Source of the DNA: Enterobacteriaceae bacterium
GTDB taxonomy: Bacteria; Pseudomonadota; Gammaproteobacteria; Enterobacterales; Enterobacteriaceae
DNA: 64,000 nucleotides
Direction of reading: 5' to 3'
Assembly (NCBI GenBank): GCA_902363335.1
Contig: CABIZV010000001.1
Span: 620,001 to 684,000, forward strand
In this document: in pieces, positions 34,203-42,833 of the stretch
Numbering within the stretch: position 1 is the stretch's first letter
Layout of the letters: each line of letters opens with the position of its first letter
Translations under genes and position numbers: made by a program
Notes under the pieces: model-generated
Told to the model about the DNA's origin: nothing
The model's database searches: none
The model's input: only the letters and a program-made list of their open reading frames with translations

Positions 34203-35483
34203 ATGACCATGGAAATGATTCTGGCGCTGGGTATTCTGGTGCTGATGATAGTGCTTATCATGTCGGACAAAATGGCTTTCGGCGCCCCACCGCTGCTGGC
34301 CTGTTTGCTGCTGGTCGTCACAGGATTATCCAACGTTCAGCAAGCTTTTGCCGGTTTTATCAATTCAAGCGTCATTATGATAGCCGGATTTATGGTGGTC
34401 ATGGCGGCGCTACAAAAAACAAGACTCATCGGGAACGTAAAAATCGCGATGGTCAATCTCGTGAATAAAGGTAGCTATAAAAGTTACGGGCTACTGCTGG
34501 CGATCGTGATGATTGGCGCGAGTCTTGCGGGTACCGGCTCAACCGGCTATTACGTGCTGATTTTGTCGCTAGTGTCCACCATCCCCTACAGCAAAAAATT
34601 ACCCACCTCGAAACTAATGATGCCGTTAGGTTTTGCCACTAACCATCCTTTAATCCCGGTAAACGTTGCGCTGCTATTCGGCGTCACCGCGACCGTGTTG
34701 CAAACAGCAGGCTTCACCGCCGAGATCTCGATGGTGAAATTTGCGCTGGTCAATCTGGTGATGTCTCTGGCATTTCTGATCTGGAGTCTTATCGCCTATC
34801 GTTTCTTACCCGACCATCCCATTGCCGATGCCTCTGAGCAAGCAATGGCGGTACGCGAAGAGGAAGCCGTCGTCCTGCCCGCGTGGAAAGAGTACTGCAC
34901 TGTCGGAGCATTTGCCATAAGCGTTGTTGGTATGATGCTAATGAATCAACTGGGTAATATTGCCTATGTGGTACCGGGTCTAGCCGCTGCCTTTGTCATG
35001 GCAATTAACGTGGTTGACTTCAAAGAGGTACGTGATCATATGGGGGCACCGGTTATCCTGATGATGGCAGGTGTTATTGGCGTTGCCGATGCGCTGGCAG
35101 GTACAGGATTCACGGCAATGGTGGGGGATACGGTAGCCGGTGTTCTTGGTGCCAATGTCTCACCTTTCTTATTTATATTTATCTTCGCGTTGCTGACCAG
35201 TACCTGCTCTACGTTCACCGGTTCAAATATGGGGTCAGTTTATATCTTCGCGCCGATCGCTATCGCGGCCTGTACCAGCCTCGGCCTTAACCCAACCGCG
35301 GCCGCGATTGCCGTCGTTATCTCTGGTTGGAATGGTGGCTATATGCCGATTGATGGCATGCCGGCAATGATTCTGGGTATGGGTAAATATAAACTCACGG
35401 AGTTCTGGATATTTTCCGTGCCAATGTACTTAATTCGAATTCTGGCATTATGCCTTGGCGCTATCCTGATATTCCCGATGTAA
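34203..35483 (+). CDS. SLC13/DASS-type anion permease
   Basis: 426 residues with about eleven hydrophobic segments, in the ion-transporter superfamily that includes DASS (SLC13) and ArsB/NhaD. GFINSSVIMIAGFMVVMAAL and the repeat TCSTFTGSNMGSVYIFAPIA, with a serine-rich hairpin, are typical. It should import an organic anion with sodium or protons across the inner membrane, and as the last gene of the operon it is the presumed uptake system for the cluster's substrate, most likely an acidic sugar or sugar conjugate. AAGGAG precedes the ATG. Confidence 0.82.
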   Translation: MTMEMILALGILVLMIVLIMSDKMAFGAPPLLACLLLVVTGLSNVQQAFAGFINSSVIMIAGFMVVMAALQKTRLIGNVKIAMVNLVNKGSYKSYGLLLAIVMIGASLAGTGSTGYYVLILSLVSTIPYSKKLPTSKLMMPLGFATNHPLIPVNVALLFGVTATVLQTAGFTAEISMVKFALVNLVMSLAFLIWSLIAYRFLPDHPIADASEQAMAVREEEAVVLPAWKEYCTVGAFAISVVGMMLMNQLGNIAYVVPGLAAAFVMAINVVDFKEVRDHMGAPVILMMAGVIGVADALAGTGFTAMVGDTVAGVLGANVSPFLFIFIFALLTSTCSTFTGSNMGSVYIFAPIAIAACTSLGLNPTAAAIAVVISGWNGGYMPIDGMPAMILGMGKYKLTEFWIFSVPMYLIRILALCLGAILIFPM

Positions 35484-35572
35484 TTAGCCCATAAGTTCAA
35501 TTCTCGTTTTACCGATAATGGCTCTGGCTTTGCGAAGAGTACACAGAATACTTACGTCTGTGGTAGGTCATA

Positions 35573-35622
35573 GGATACGGAATCGGTTGATTTTCCCCTG
35601 CCGATTCCATCCTGTTTTTTTT
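35573..35622 (+). terminator. Terminator of the sugar-acid operon
   Basis: GGAATCGG pairs with CCGATTCC, extended by GGAT/ATCC, and is followed by TG and eight T. It lies 90 bp after the permease. Confidence 0.8.
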
Positions 35623-35635
35623 ATGATTACACGGG

Positions 35636-36424
35636 CTATCCCAGCCGCACCTTTCCCTGCAAATAGGTTCTCGCCGTGCCGCTCATTAGCACCCTATCAC
35701 CTGCCCATTCACAGCGGATATCTCCCCCACGCGCCGAGACCTGTCGTGCCAGCATCTGCGTTTTACCCAGTTTTGTTCCCCAGTACGGAATCAGCATAGT
35801 GTGTGCAGAACCGGTGACCGGATCCTCCCAGACGGCTTCCCCCGGCGAGAAGAAACGGCTGACAAAATCATACTCACCGTCGCCTCTTGCGGTCACCGAA
35901 ACTTTATGCTCGCCAGGCGTCATTGAACCGATATCTGGCTTTAGGGCCTCAACCTGTTGACGGTTTTCCAGTTCAATCACCCACGCGCGGCCTTTATGCG
36001 CACTAAGAAAACTGTTGATACCCAATGCGCGGAGCATCTCCGGCGGCGGTGTCGCCATTTTGGTGGCACAGGCGGGGAAATCCAGGGTCATCCATTCCCC
36101 GTTGCGCGTCACGGTCAAACGCCCGGAGAGCGTGTCAAAATGGATGCGGGCGTGTGGATAGTCGAGATGATTGAACACGACATGTGCGCTGGCAAGCGTG
36201 GCATGTCCGCACAGATTGACCTCATTTCGCGTCGTGAACCAGCGTAGCGCGAAGTCATCTTCCCGCTTCACCAGAAAAGCCGTTTCGGACTGATTATGCT
36301 GGCGGGCCATGCTGAGCAGCGTTTCGTCGGGTAGCCAGTCGTTCAGAATACAAACCGCCGCCGCATTACCGCCAAAAGCATTCCGACTAAAGGCATCAAC
36401 CATATAAAAATCAATCTCGTGCAT
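35636..36424 (-). CDS. PhzF-family isomerase
   Basis: 262 residues from ATG 36424 (GAGGGTGGA upstream). PhzF/diaminopimelate epimerase-like fold: YMVDAFSRNAFGGNAAAVC at the start, HNQSETAFLV with the catalytic glutamate, RWFTTRNEVNLCGHATLASAH, and WEDPVTGSAHTMLIPYW in the second half. PhzF enzymes isomerise unsaturated acids; the substrate of this one is unknown. E. coli YddE is a paralogue in the same family. The gene stands alone between the sugar-acid operon and sotB. Confidence 0.85.
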   Translation of the reverse strand: MHEIDFYMVDAFSRNAFGGNAAAVCILNDWLPDETLLSMARQHNQSETAFLVKREDDFALRWFTTRNEVNLCGHATLASAHVVFNHLDYPHARIHFDTLSGRLTVTRNGEWMTLDFPACATKMATPPPEMLRALGINSFLSAHKGRAWVIELENRQQVEALKPDIGSMTPGEHKVSVTARGDGEYDFVSRFFSPGEAVWEDPVTGSAHTMLIPYWGTKLGKTQMLARQVSARGGDIRCEWAGDRVLMSGTARTYLQGKVRLG

Positions 36425-36616
36425 ATCGCGTTCCACCCTCTATTTGCTTTCAGGCAAACTGACATAAAAAACCAATAGCGACAAGCTTCTTAGTTGCCTA
36501 AAAAGTGACGTTGTCACATATATTAAAATGAGATACAGATCACATAATGATTGTATTTGCAGCGTTAATAGCCTTAAGATCGTCCATTACGCTCGTTTAT
36601 CCCCCGGTTCTTTTAT

Positions 36617-37816
36617 ATGACAACAAATACCGTTTCTCGTCGGGTCGCGTGGCTTCGGGTCGTCACGTTGGCTATCGCCGCCTTTATTTTTAATACCACT
36701 GAATTTGTGCCGGTAGGTTTACTCTCGGATATCGCTAACAGCTTTGGCATGAAAACCGCCGAAGTGGGCATCATGTTGACCATCTATGCCTGGGTTGTGG
36801 CGTTGATGTCACTGCCCTTTATGCTACTGACCAGCCAGATGGAGCGACGTAAGCTGCTGATAGGACTGTTCATCTTATTTATCGCAAGCCACGTGCTGTC
36901 GTTTCTGGCGTGGAACTTTACCGTACTGGTGATAAGCCGCATCGGCATTGCTTTCGCCCACGCGGTGTTCTGGTCGATTACCGCGTCGCTGGCTATTCGT
37001 ATGGCCCCGGCCGGTAAGCGCGCTCAGGCCCTGAGTTTACTCGCCACGGGTACCGCACTGGCAATGGTCTTTGGCATCCCTATCGGTCGCGTTGTCGGGC
37101 AGTACTTCGGCTGGCGCACAACCTTCTTCGCCATTGGCGTAGGCGCGCTGATTACGCTGCTGGCGCTGGTAAAACTGCTGCCGCGTCTGCCAAGCGAACA
37201 TTCAGGTTCACTGAAAAGCCTGCCGGTCCTGTTTCGCCGCCCGGCGTTATTGAGTATCTACCTGCTGACCGTTGTGGTGGTGACCGCGCATTACACCGCC
37301 TACAGCTACATTGAGCCGTTCGTGCAGACCGTTGCCGGGCTTAGCGGCAACGTCGCCACCGTTCTGCTACTGATTCTCGGCGGTGCCGGCATTATTGGTA
37401 GCGTGATATTTGGCAAGCTTGGTAATAAACATGCTTCCGGGTTAATCAGCGGCGCTATCGGCCTGCTGCTGGCCTGCTTGTTACTACTGCTTACCGCCGC
37501 GCAGGATGTCACTCATCTGGCCATCCTCAGCATCTTCTGGGGAATGGCGATCATGGTGATTGGACTGGGGATGCAGGTTAAGGTGCTTGCCCTGGCGCCG
37601 GATGCGACTGACGTGGCGATGTCGCTGTTTTCGGGGATTTTCAATATCGGCATTGGTGCGGGTGCACTGCTGGGAAGCCAGATCAGTACGCATTTGTCGA
37701 TGTCGTCGATTGGTTATGTGGGCGCGATGCCTGCGCTCGCCGCGCTTATCTGGTCGGTGGTGATTTTCCGCCGCTGGCCTGATGCGTCCTTAGACGCACA
37801 GGCGCAGCAACATTAA
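36617..37816 (+). CDS. sotB: Sugar efflux transporter SotB
   Basis: 399 residues, twelve hydrophobic segments, major facilitator superfamily of the drug:H+ antiporter type. FNTTEFVPVGLLSDIANSFG and the TM4 region RIGIAFAHAVFWSITASLAI match E. coli SotB (YdeA), which exports arabinose and IPTG. It lies immediately left of marC, as in E. coli. A large inverted repeat of REP type follows the stop. Confidence 0.93.
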   Translation: MTTNTVSRRVAWLRVVTLAIAAFIFNTTEFVPVGLLSDIANSFGMKTAEVGIMLTIYAWVVALMSLPFMLLTSQMERRKLLIGLFILFIASHVLSFLAWNFTVLVISRIGIAFAHAVFWSITASLAIRMAPAGKRAQALSLLATGTALAMVFGIPIGRVVGQYFGWRTTFFAIGVGALITLLALVKLLPRLPSEHSGSLKSLPVLFRRPALLSIYLLTVVVVTAHYTAYSYIEPFVQTVAGLSGNVATVLLLILGGAGIIGSVIFGKLGNKHASGLISGAIGLLLACLLLLLTAAQDVTHLAILSIFWGMAIMVIGLGMQVKVLALAPDATDVAMSLFSGIFNIGIGAGALLGSQISTHLSMSSIGYVGAMPALAALIWSVVIFRRWPDASLDAQAQQH

Positions 37817-37822
37817 TAACCT

Positions 37823-37900
37823 CCCGGCGGCGCTGCGCTTGGCAGGGCTACATTTGATTTGAGCACATTTGTAGCCCGGCCAAGCGCAGCGCCGCCGGGG
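37823..37900. repeat. BIME-type REP pair between sotB and marC
   Basis: Two REP sequences in inverted orientation (arms begin CCCGGCGGCGCTGCGCTTGG and end in its complement) flank an AT-rich loop. It probably protects the 3' ends of convergent transcripts. Confidence 0.8.
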
Positions 37901-37904
37901 AATG

Positions 37905-38573
37905 TCATGCGTGATAGGTTGAAATAATCTCCAGCACGCCATTGATAATAAACTGCACGCCCATACACACCAGCAGGAAGCCCATCAGACGGGAAATAGC
38001 CTCAATCCCCCCTTTCCCCACCAGACGCATAATCGCCCCGGAGCTTCTTAAGCAGCCCCAAAGAATGATGCCGACAAGCGCAAAGATAATCGGTGGCGCC
38101 ACCATAATCACCCAATCCGGGAAGTTTGCGCCGTGTTTTACCGTCGACGCCGAACTGATGATCATCGCTATCGTCCCCGGCCCGGCGGTGCTTGGCATCG
38201 CGAGCGGCACAAAGGCAATATTAGCCGTGGGTTCTTCTTTTAACTCTTCGGATTTACTTTGCGCTTCCAGCGACTCGTGCGCCTTCTGCTGTGGGAAAAG
38301 CATGCGGAAGCCAATAAAGGCGACGATAAGCCCCCCGGCTATACGGAGGCCAGGTATTGATATGCCAAATGTATTCATCACCACCTGGCCCGCGTAATAG
38401 GCCACCATCATGATCGCGAATACATAAACGGACGCCATTAGCGATTGTCTGTTTCGCTCGGTGCTGTTCATGTTTCCCGAAAGTCCGAGGAACAAGGCGA
38501 CGGTCGTTAGCGGGTTCGCCAGCGGCAGCAATACCACCAGCCCAAGCCCTATTGCTTGAAAAAGTTCCTTCAT
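37905..38573 (-). CDS. marC: MarC-family membrane protein
   Basis: 222 residues with six hydrophobic segments; E. coli MarC has 221. ANPLTTVALFLGLSG and PLAMPSTAGPGTIAMIISS are the paired family repeats. The function of MarC is unknown, and in E. coli it does not cause antibiotic resistance despite its position. It is divergent from marRAB across the mar operator. Confidence 0.95.
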   Translation of the reverse strand: MKELFQAIGLGLVVLLPLANPLTTVALFLGLSGNMNSTERNRQSLMASVYVFAIMMVAYYAGQVVMNTFGISIPGLRIAGGLIVAFIGFRMLFPQQKAHESLEAQSKSEELKEEPTANIAFVPLAMPSTAGPGTIAMIISSASTVKHGANFPDWVIMVAPPIIFALVGIILWGCLRSSGAIMRLVGKGGIEAISRLMGFLLVCMGVQFIINGVLEIISTYHA

Positions 38574-38702
38574 AAGCGCTCAAAAATCCTGTCTGTTTAA
38601 CGAAAAAATACGTGACATTTACCCGAGTCTACCCGTTGGGCACCGTATCGCTTGCTCTAAAACGGCTAAGTAAAGGATATCCTATTTACCGCCACCCGAC
38701 TC

Positions 38703-38800
38703 GTTTTAGCAATTCGTGGCATCTCATGATCCATTCAGTTGACTTATGATTGCGTGAGAAATAATATCCTCAGCAACTAAAGTACTTGCCAGGGCAACCA
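38703..38800 (+). promoter_or_regulatory. marRAB promoter and operator
   Basis: A marbox lies at 38703-38723 (TTAGCAATTCGTGGCATC region), then -35 TTGACT at 38739-38744 and -10 TAATAT at 38762-38767 with a 17-bp spacer. MarR site II is intact (TACTTGCCAGGGCAAC, 38783-38798). Site I, which in E. coli lies in the spacer as CTTGCCTGGGCAA, reads ATTGCGTGAGAAA here. Confidence 0.85.
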
Positions 38801-38802
38801 TT

Positions 38803-39237
38803 GTGAACAGCACAAGCAATCTCTTCAATGAAATGATTCCACTTGGGCATTTAATTCACATGGTTAACCAGAAAAAAGATCGCTTACTCAACGAGCATTT
38901 ATCGCCTGAAGACATTACCGCCTCGCAGTTCCGGGTTCTGTGCTCTATTCGCTGCCAGGGAAGTATCACCCCGGTGGAGCTGAAAAAAAACCTGTCGGTG
39001 GATTTAGGCGCACTCACTCGCATGCTGGATCGTTTGTTATGTCGGGGCTGGATTGCCCGGTTACCTAATCCAAACGATAAGCGTGGTGTATTGATTCAGC
39101 TAACGCCCGAAGGCGCGGCGATATGTGAGCAATGTCATCAGCTCGTTGGGCAAAACCTGCACCAGGAATTAACAAAAAACTTAACGGCAAATGAAGTTGA
39201 AACACTCGAACTTCTCCTTAAAAAAATATTGCCGTAA
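38803..39237 (+). CDS. marR: Multiple antibiotic resistance repressor MarR
   Basis: 144 residues from GTG 38803, the start codon also used in E. coli. A winged helix MarR protein: ITASQFRVLCSIRCQGSITP, the recognition helix LGALTRMLDRLLCRGWIARL and the wing NPNDKRGVLIQLT. It represses marRAB and is released by phenolic compounds and oxidised by copper, with the reactive cysteine of E. coli represented by the C in CSIRCQG or MLDRLLCRG. First gene of marRAB. Confidence 0.96.
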   Translation: MNSTSNLFNEMIPLGHLIHMVNQKKDRLLNEHLSPEDITASQFRVLCSIRCQGSITPVELKKNLSVDLGALTRMLDRLLCRGWIARLPNPNDKRGVLIQLTPEGAAICEQCHQLVGQNLHQELTKNLTANEVETLELLLKKILP

Positions 39238-39257
39238 ACAGAAGAAGAGGTAAGACG

Positions 39258-39641
39258 ATGTCCAGACGCAACACCGACGCTATTACAATTCATAGCATTT
39301 TGGGCTGGATTGAAGATAACCTGGAATCCCCGCTGTCACTTGAGAAAGTGTCCGAGCGTTCTGGTTATTCCAAATGGCACCTGCAGCGGATGTTCAAAAA
39401 AGAGACCGGTCATTCATTAGGTCAATATATCCGCACCCGTAAGCTGACGGAAATTGCCCAGAAATTAAAAGAGAGCAACGAGCCGATTCTCTATCTGGCG
39501 GAGCGTTATGGTTTCGAATCGCAACAGACGCTGACGCGTACGTTTAAAAACTATTTCGACGTGCCGCCGCACAAGTATCGCGTCACCAATATGCGCGGAG
39601 AATCCCGCTACCTGCATCCCATTGATCACTGTGTTTGTTAA
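39258..39641 (+). CDS. marA: Transcriptional activator MarA
   Basis: 127 residues, an AraC-type protein made only of the two helix-turn-helix units: LEKVSERSGYSKWHLQRMFK and ILYLAERYGFESQQTLTRTF. Nearly identical to E. coli MarA. It binds marboxes as a monomer and turns on acrAB-tolC, micF and other stress genes, as well as its own operon. It starts 20 bp after marR. Confidence 0.97.
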   Translation: MSRRNTDAITIHSILGWIEDNLESPLSLEKVSERSGYSKWHLQRMFKKETGHSLGQYIRTRKLTEIAQKLKESNEPILYLAERYGFESQQTLTRTFKNYFDVPPHKYRVTNMRGESRYLHPIDHCVC

Positions 39642-39671
39642 TCGCCTGCAAAAAGACGTATCGAGGAAATA

Positions 39672-39884
39672 ATGAAACTGTTCGCTTCCGTTGCTATCGC
39701 CCTGCTGGCGATGGCCTCATTATCGAGTTACGCGGAGCAACTTCCAGCACAAACTCATACCCAGCAGACCATGCTGATGCCATCGGCCAGTAACCAGGCG
39801 CCATTTGATTTTAATCACATGGCCGCCGGTAGCGATAAGTCAGATGAGTTGGGTGTCGCCTATTACAACGACAACAATCGCTAA
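39672..39884 (+). CDS. marB: MarB, periplasmic modulator of marRAB
   Basis: 70 residues, close to the E. coli length of 72. A signal peptide (MKLFASVAIALLAMASLSSYA) predicts export to the periplasm; the mature part ends LGVAYYNDNNR, the conserved tail. In E. coli MarB lowers marRAB expression by an unknown route. Last gene of the operon, with a terminator after it. Confidence 0.93.
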   Translation: MKLFASVAIALLAMASLSSYAEQLPAQTHTQQTMLMPSASNQAPFDFNHMAAGSDKSDELGVAYYNDNNR

Positions 39885-39891
39885 CAATATT

Positions 39892-39916
39892 GCCCCGCTT
39901 ATGCGGGGCTTTTTTT
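39892..39916 (+). terminator. Terminator of marRAB
   Basis: GCCCCGC and GCGGGGC around TTAT, followed by seven T. Confidence 0.9.
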
Positions 39917-40817
39917 AACCCTTAACCACCCGCCGCATGCCCGGAAGACGAAAACCAAAGACGTTAATCAGCAGCCCAGCCATGATAAGCAGCGCGCCGG
40001 CAAGCTGCAGTAACGACAATGTCTCATCAAGCAACAGCGCAGCGCTTGCCAACCCCACCACCGGCACCAGTAAAGAAAGCGGTGCCACCCGCCAGGTTTC
40101 ATAACGACCCAGCAGCGATCCCCAAATACCATACCCGACAATACTCGCCATAAAGGACAAATAGGCCAGCGACAGTACCGTTGAGAGATCAATGTGAATG
40201 AGGCTTTGCGCCATGATTTGCGGGCCTTCAAAAATCCATGAACTGAGCATAAAGGGAATAATCGGCAGCAGCGCACTCCACACCACCAGCGACATCACGC
40301 CGGTTCTGGAGGGATGAAGCATGATTTTTTTATTAAAGATATTGCCACACGCCCAGCACAGCGCCGCTCCCAGCGTTAGCATAAAGCCGAGGAGCTTAAC
40401 GTTTTGGCCGCCCATGCTGGTTTCCACCAACACCAGAACGCCCACCACCGCGAGAGAAATTCCCACCAGCTGTTTGCGCTGTAGTCGCTCGCCAAAGACA
40501 AACGTGCCGAGAATAATCGTGAAGAATGCTTGCGCTTGCAGAACCAGAGAAGCAAGCCCTGCGGGCATGCCAAAGTTAATGGCGCAGAATAAAAATGCGA
40601 ACTGACCAAAGCTAATCGTCAGCGCGTAACCCAAAAGCAATGAGAGCGGCACGCGGGGACGCGGCACGAAAAAGAGCGCAGGAAAGGCCACAAACAAAAA
40701 GCGTAACCCGGCCAGCAAGAGCGGCGGCATACCGTGTAAGCCCACTTTGATGACCACAAAGTTCAGTCCCCATATCACCACGACCAGTAATGCCAGCAGC
40801 CCATCTTTACGCGTCAT
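39915..40817 (-). CDS. eamA: Cysteine/O-acetylserine exporter EamA
   Basis: 300 residues, E. coli EamA (YdeD) 299. Ten hydrophobic segments in two EamA repeats of the drug/metabolite transporter superfamily; VVIWGLNFVVIKVGLHGMPP opens the first. It exports O-acetylserine and cysteine-pathway metabolites. Convergent with marRAB and sharing its terminator region, as in E. coli. Confidence 0.94.
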   Translation of the reverse strand: MTRKDGLLALLVVVIWGLNFVVIKVGLHGMPPLLLAGLRFLFVAFPALFFVPRPRVPLSLLLGYALTISFGQFAFLFCAINFGMPAGLASLVLQAQAFFTIILGTFVFGERLQRKQLVGISLAVVGVLVLVETSMGGQNVKLLGFMLTLGAALCWACGNIFNKKIMLHPSRTGVMSLVVWSALLPIIPFMLSSWIFEGPQIMAQSLIHIDLSTVLSLAYLSFMASIVGYGIWGSLLGRYETWRVAPLSLLVPVVGLASAALLLDETLSLLQLAGALLIMAGLLINVFGFRLPGMRRVVKG

Positions 40818-41012
40818 TCTCGCCTCAACGTTTTTTAAATTTATGTAAACACATTCAAAGTAACGAAAAATTCAGGCCAGGAATAGATCATTATTTTTAG
40901 CAGGCGAAAATGGCATTAACTGACACGGCGACGCCTATACAACCCTTCTGCGGCATGATATTTCTGAAAGAGATAATAAAAACCAACACCACGACATAAT
41001 TTGGGCAGGAAA

Positions 41013-42203
41013 ATGAAACCTACGACCAGACGATCCACGATTGCGCTGCTGGTATCGTCTTTACTGTTAACTATCGGGCGCGGCGCCACGCTGCCTTTCA
41101 TGACCATCTACCTGACGCGCCAATATGGCATGAAGGTAGACACTATCGGCTACGCGATGTCGATTGCTCTGGTTATTGGCGTCGTCTTTAGCCTCGGCTT
41201 TGGTATTCTGGCGGACAAGTTCGACAAAAAACGCTATATGCTGATCGCCATCGCCTTCTTTATTTGCGGCTTTGTGGCCATTCCGCTGGTCAATAACGTC
41301 ACGCTGGTGGTGTTCTTTTTCTCACTGATAAACTGCTCATATTCAGTTTTTTCAACCGTCCTCAAGGCGTATTTCTCCGATACCCTGGCAGCCAGCACGA
41401 AAGCCCGGGTTTTCTCACTGAACTATTCTTTCTTAAATATCGGCTGGACGATTGGGCCGCCTATCGGCACGCTGCTGGTGATGCAGAGCATCAACTTGCC
41501 CTTCTGGCTTGCCGCGCTATGTGCGGCGTTCCCGCTGTGGTTTATTCAGCGTTATGTTGAACGTGTCACGCCCGGTGAAGGGGTGGAAACCGCGGTCGTA
41601 TGGTCGCCCTCGGTGCTGCTCCACGACCGGGCATTGCTGTGGTTTACCCTTTCCGGTCTGCTGGCCTCATTCGTGGGCGGTTCATTCGCTTCCTGTATGT
41701 CACAGTACGTATTGACCATCGGCGACAGTACTTTTGCTGAGAAAGTGGTGGCGGTGATATTGCCGGTGAATGCCGCCGTAGTGGTGACATTACAATACGC
41801 GATTGGCCGCAAACTGACGGCGAATAATCTGCGTCCGCTTATGACCTTTGGCACCGTTTGCTATGTTATTGGTCTCGCTGGATTTATGGTGTCAGGCAAC
41901 AATCTTATCTTCTGGGGGCTGGCGGCGGCGGTGTTTACGCTCGGCGAGATCATTTATGCGCCAGGCGAATATATGCTTATCGACAACATTGCGCCGCCGG
42001 GTATGAAGGCCAGCTATTTTTCTGCGCAAGCGCTGGGGTGGCTGGGTGCGGCGCTTAATCCCCTGCTGACCGGACAAATCCTGACCCATTTCCCGCCGAT
42101 GACGCTGTTTCCGATAATGATGGTGGTTATCGTGCTGGCATGGGTGCTGATCTTCAAAGGGATTAAAGCGAGTCGCTGGAATCCAGCCTTGAACGTGGTG
42201 TGA
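41013..42203 (+). CDS. ydeE: MFS exporter YdeE
   Basis: 396 residues from ATG 41013 (GCAGGAA upstream); a frame from 41001 begins with TTG and is less likely. Twelve hydrophobic segments; LTIGRGATLPFMTIYLTRQY and GFGILADKFDKKRYML (the MFS loop 2-3 motif) match E. coli YdeE, a dipeptide and arabinose exporter. Its last codons are copied inside the downstream 162-bp repeats. Confidence 0.93.
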   Translation: MKPTTRRSTIALLVSSLLLTIGRGATLPFMTIYLTRQYGMKVDTIGYAMSIALVIGVVFSLGFGILADKFDKKRYMLIAIAFFICGFVAIPLVNNVTLVVFFFSLINCSYSVFSTVLKAYFSDTLAASTKARVFSLNYSFLNIGWTIGPPIGTLLVMQSINLPFWLAALCAAFPLWFIQRYVERVTPGEGVETAVVWSPSVLLHDRALLWFTLSGLLASFVGGSFASCMSQYVLTIGDSTFAEKVVAVILPVNAAVVVTLQYAIGRKLTANNLRPLMTFGTVCYVIGLAGFMVSGNNLIFWGLAAAVFTLGEIIYAPGEYMLIDNIAPPGMKASYFSAQALGWLGAALNPLLTGQILTHFPPMTLFPIMMVVIVLAWVLIFKGIKASRWNPALNVV

Positions 42204-42833
42204 AGAGTTCCCGGCGGCGCTACGCTTGGCCGGGCTACCATGGGAGTAGGTCGGATAAGGCGAAGCCGCCATCCGACAATCTACTGTTACCAGAGCTGTG
42301 CAGCAATCCCCGTTACCAGCCGCACCTTATCCCACTGCTGCGAGTACAGCCTTGAATGTGGGGCGAAGATTCCCGGCGGCGCTACGCTTGGCCGGGCTAC
42401 CATGGGAGTTGGTCGGATAAGGCGAAGCCGCCATCCGACAATCTACGGTTACCAGACCTGCGCGGCAATCCCCGTTACTAGCCGCACTTTATCCCACTGC
42501 TGCGAGTACAGCCTTGAATATGGGGCGAAGATTCCCGGCGGCGCTACGCTTGGCCGGGCTACCATTGGAGTAGGTCGGATAAGGCGAAGCCGCCATCCGA
42601 CAATCTACGGTTACCAGACCTGCGCGGCAATCCCCGTTACGAGCCGCACTTTATCCCACTGCTGCGAGTACAGCCTGGAATGTGGGGCGAAGATTCCCGG
42701 CGGCGCTACGCTTGGCCGGGCTACCATAGGTGTAGGTCGGATAAGGCGAAGCCGCCATCCGACAATCTACGGTTACCAGACCTGTGCAGCAATACCCGTT
42801 ACTAGCCGCACTTTATCCCACTGCTGCTGTTCG
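42188..42833. repeat. 162-bp tandem repeat, about four copies
   Basis: The phrase CCCGGCGGCGCTACGCTTGG recurs at 42210, 42372, 42534 and 42696, an exact 162-bp period. Each unit contains, in order, the last codons of ydeE, one REP (GCTACGCTTGGCCGGGCTAC), an inverted REP-like block (GTCGGATAAGGCGAAGCCGC) and the last 17 codons of the MetE-like gene on the other strand; the last unit is the real gene end. Copies differ at few bases. This looks like amplification of the whole convergent intergenic region. Because 162 is a multiple of three, an open frame of 217 codons runs through it, which is not a gene. Confidence 0.95.

Noticed and set aside
42188..42833. CRISPR array
   Set aside because: Units are 162 bp with no unique spacers and contain REP sequences and gene ends.
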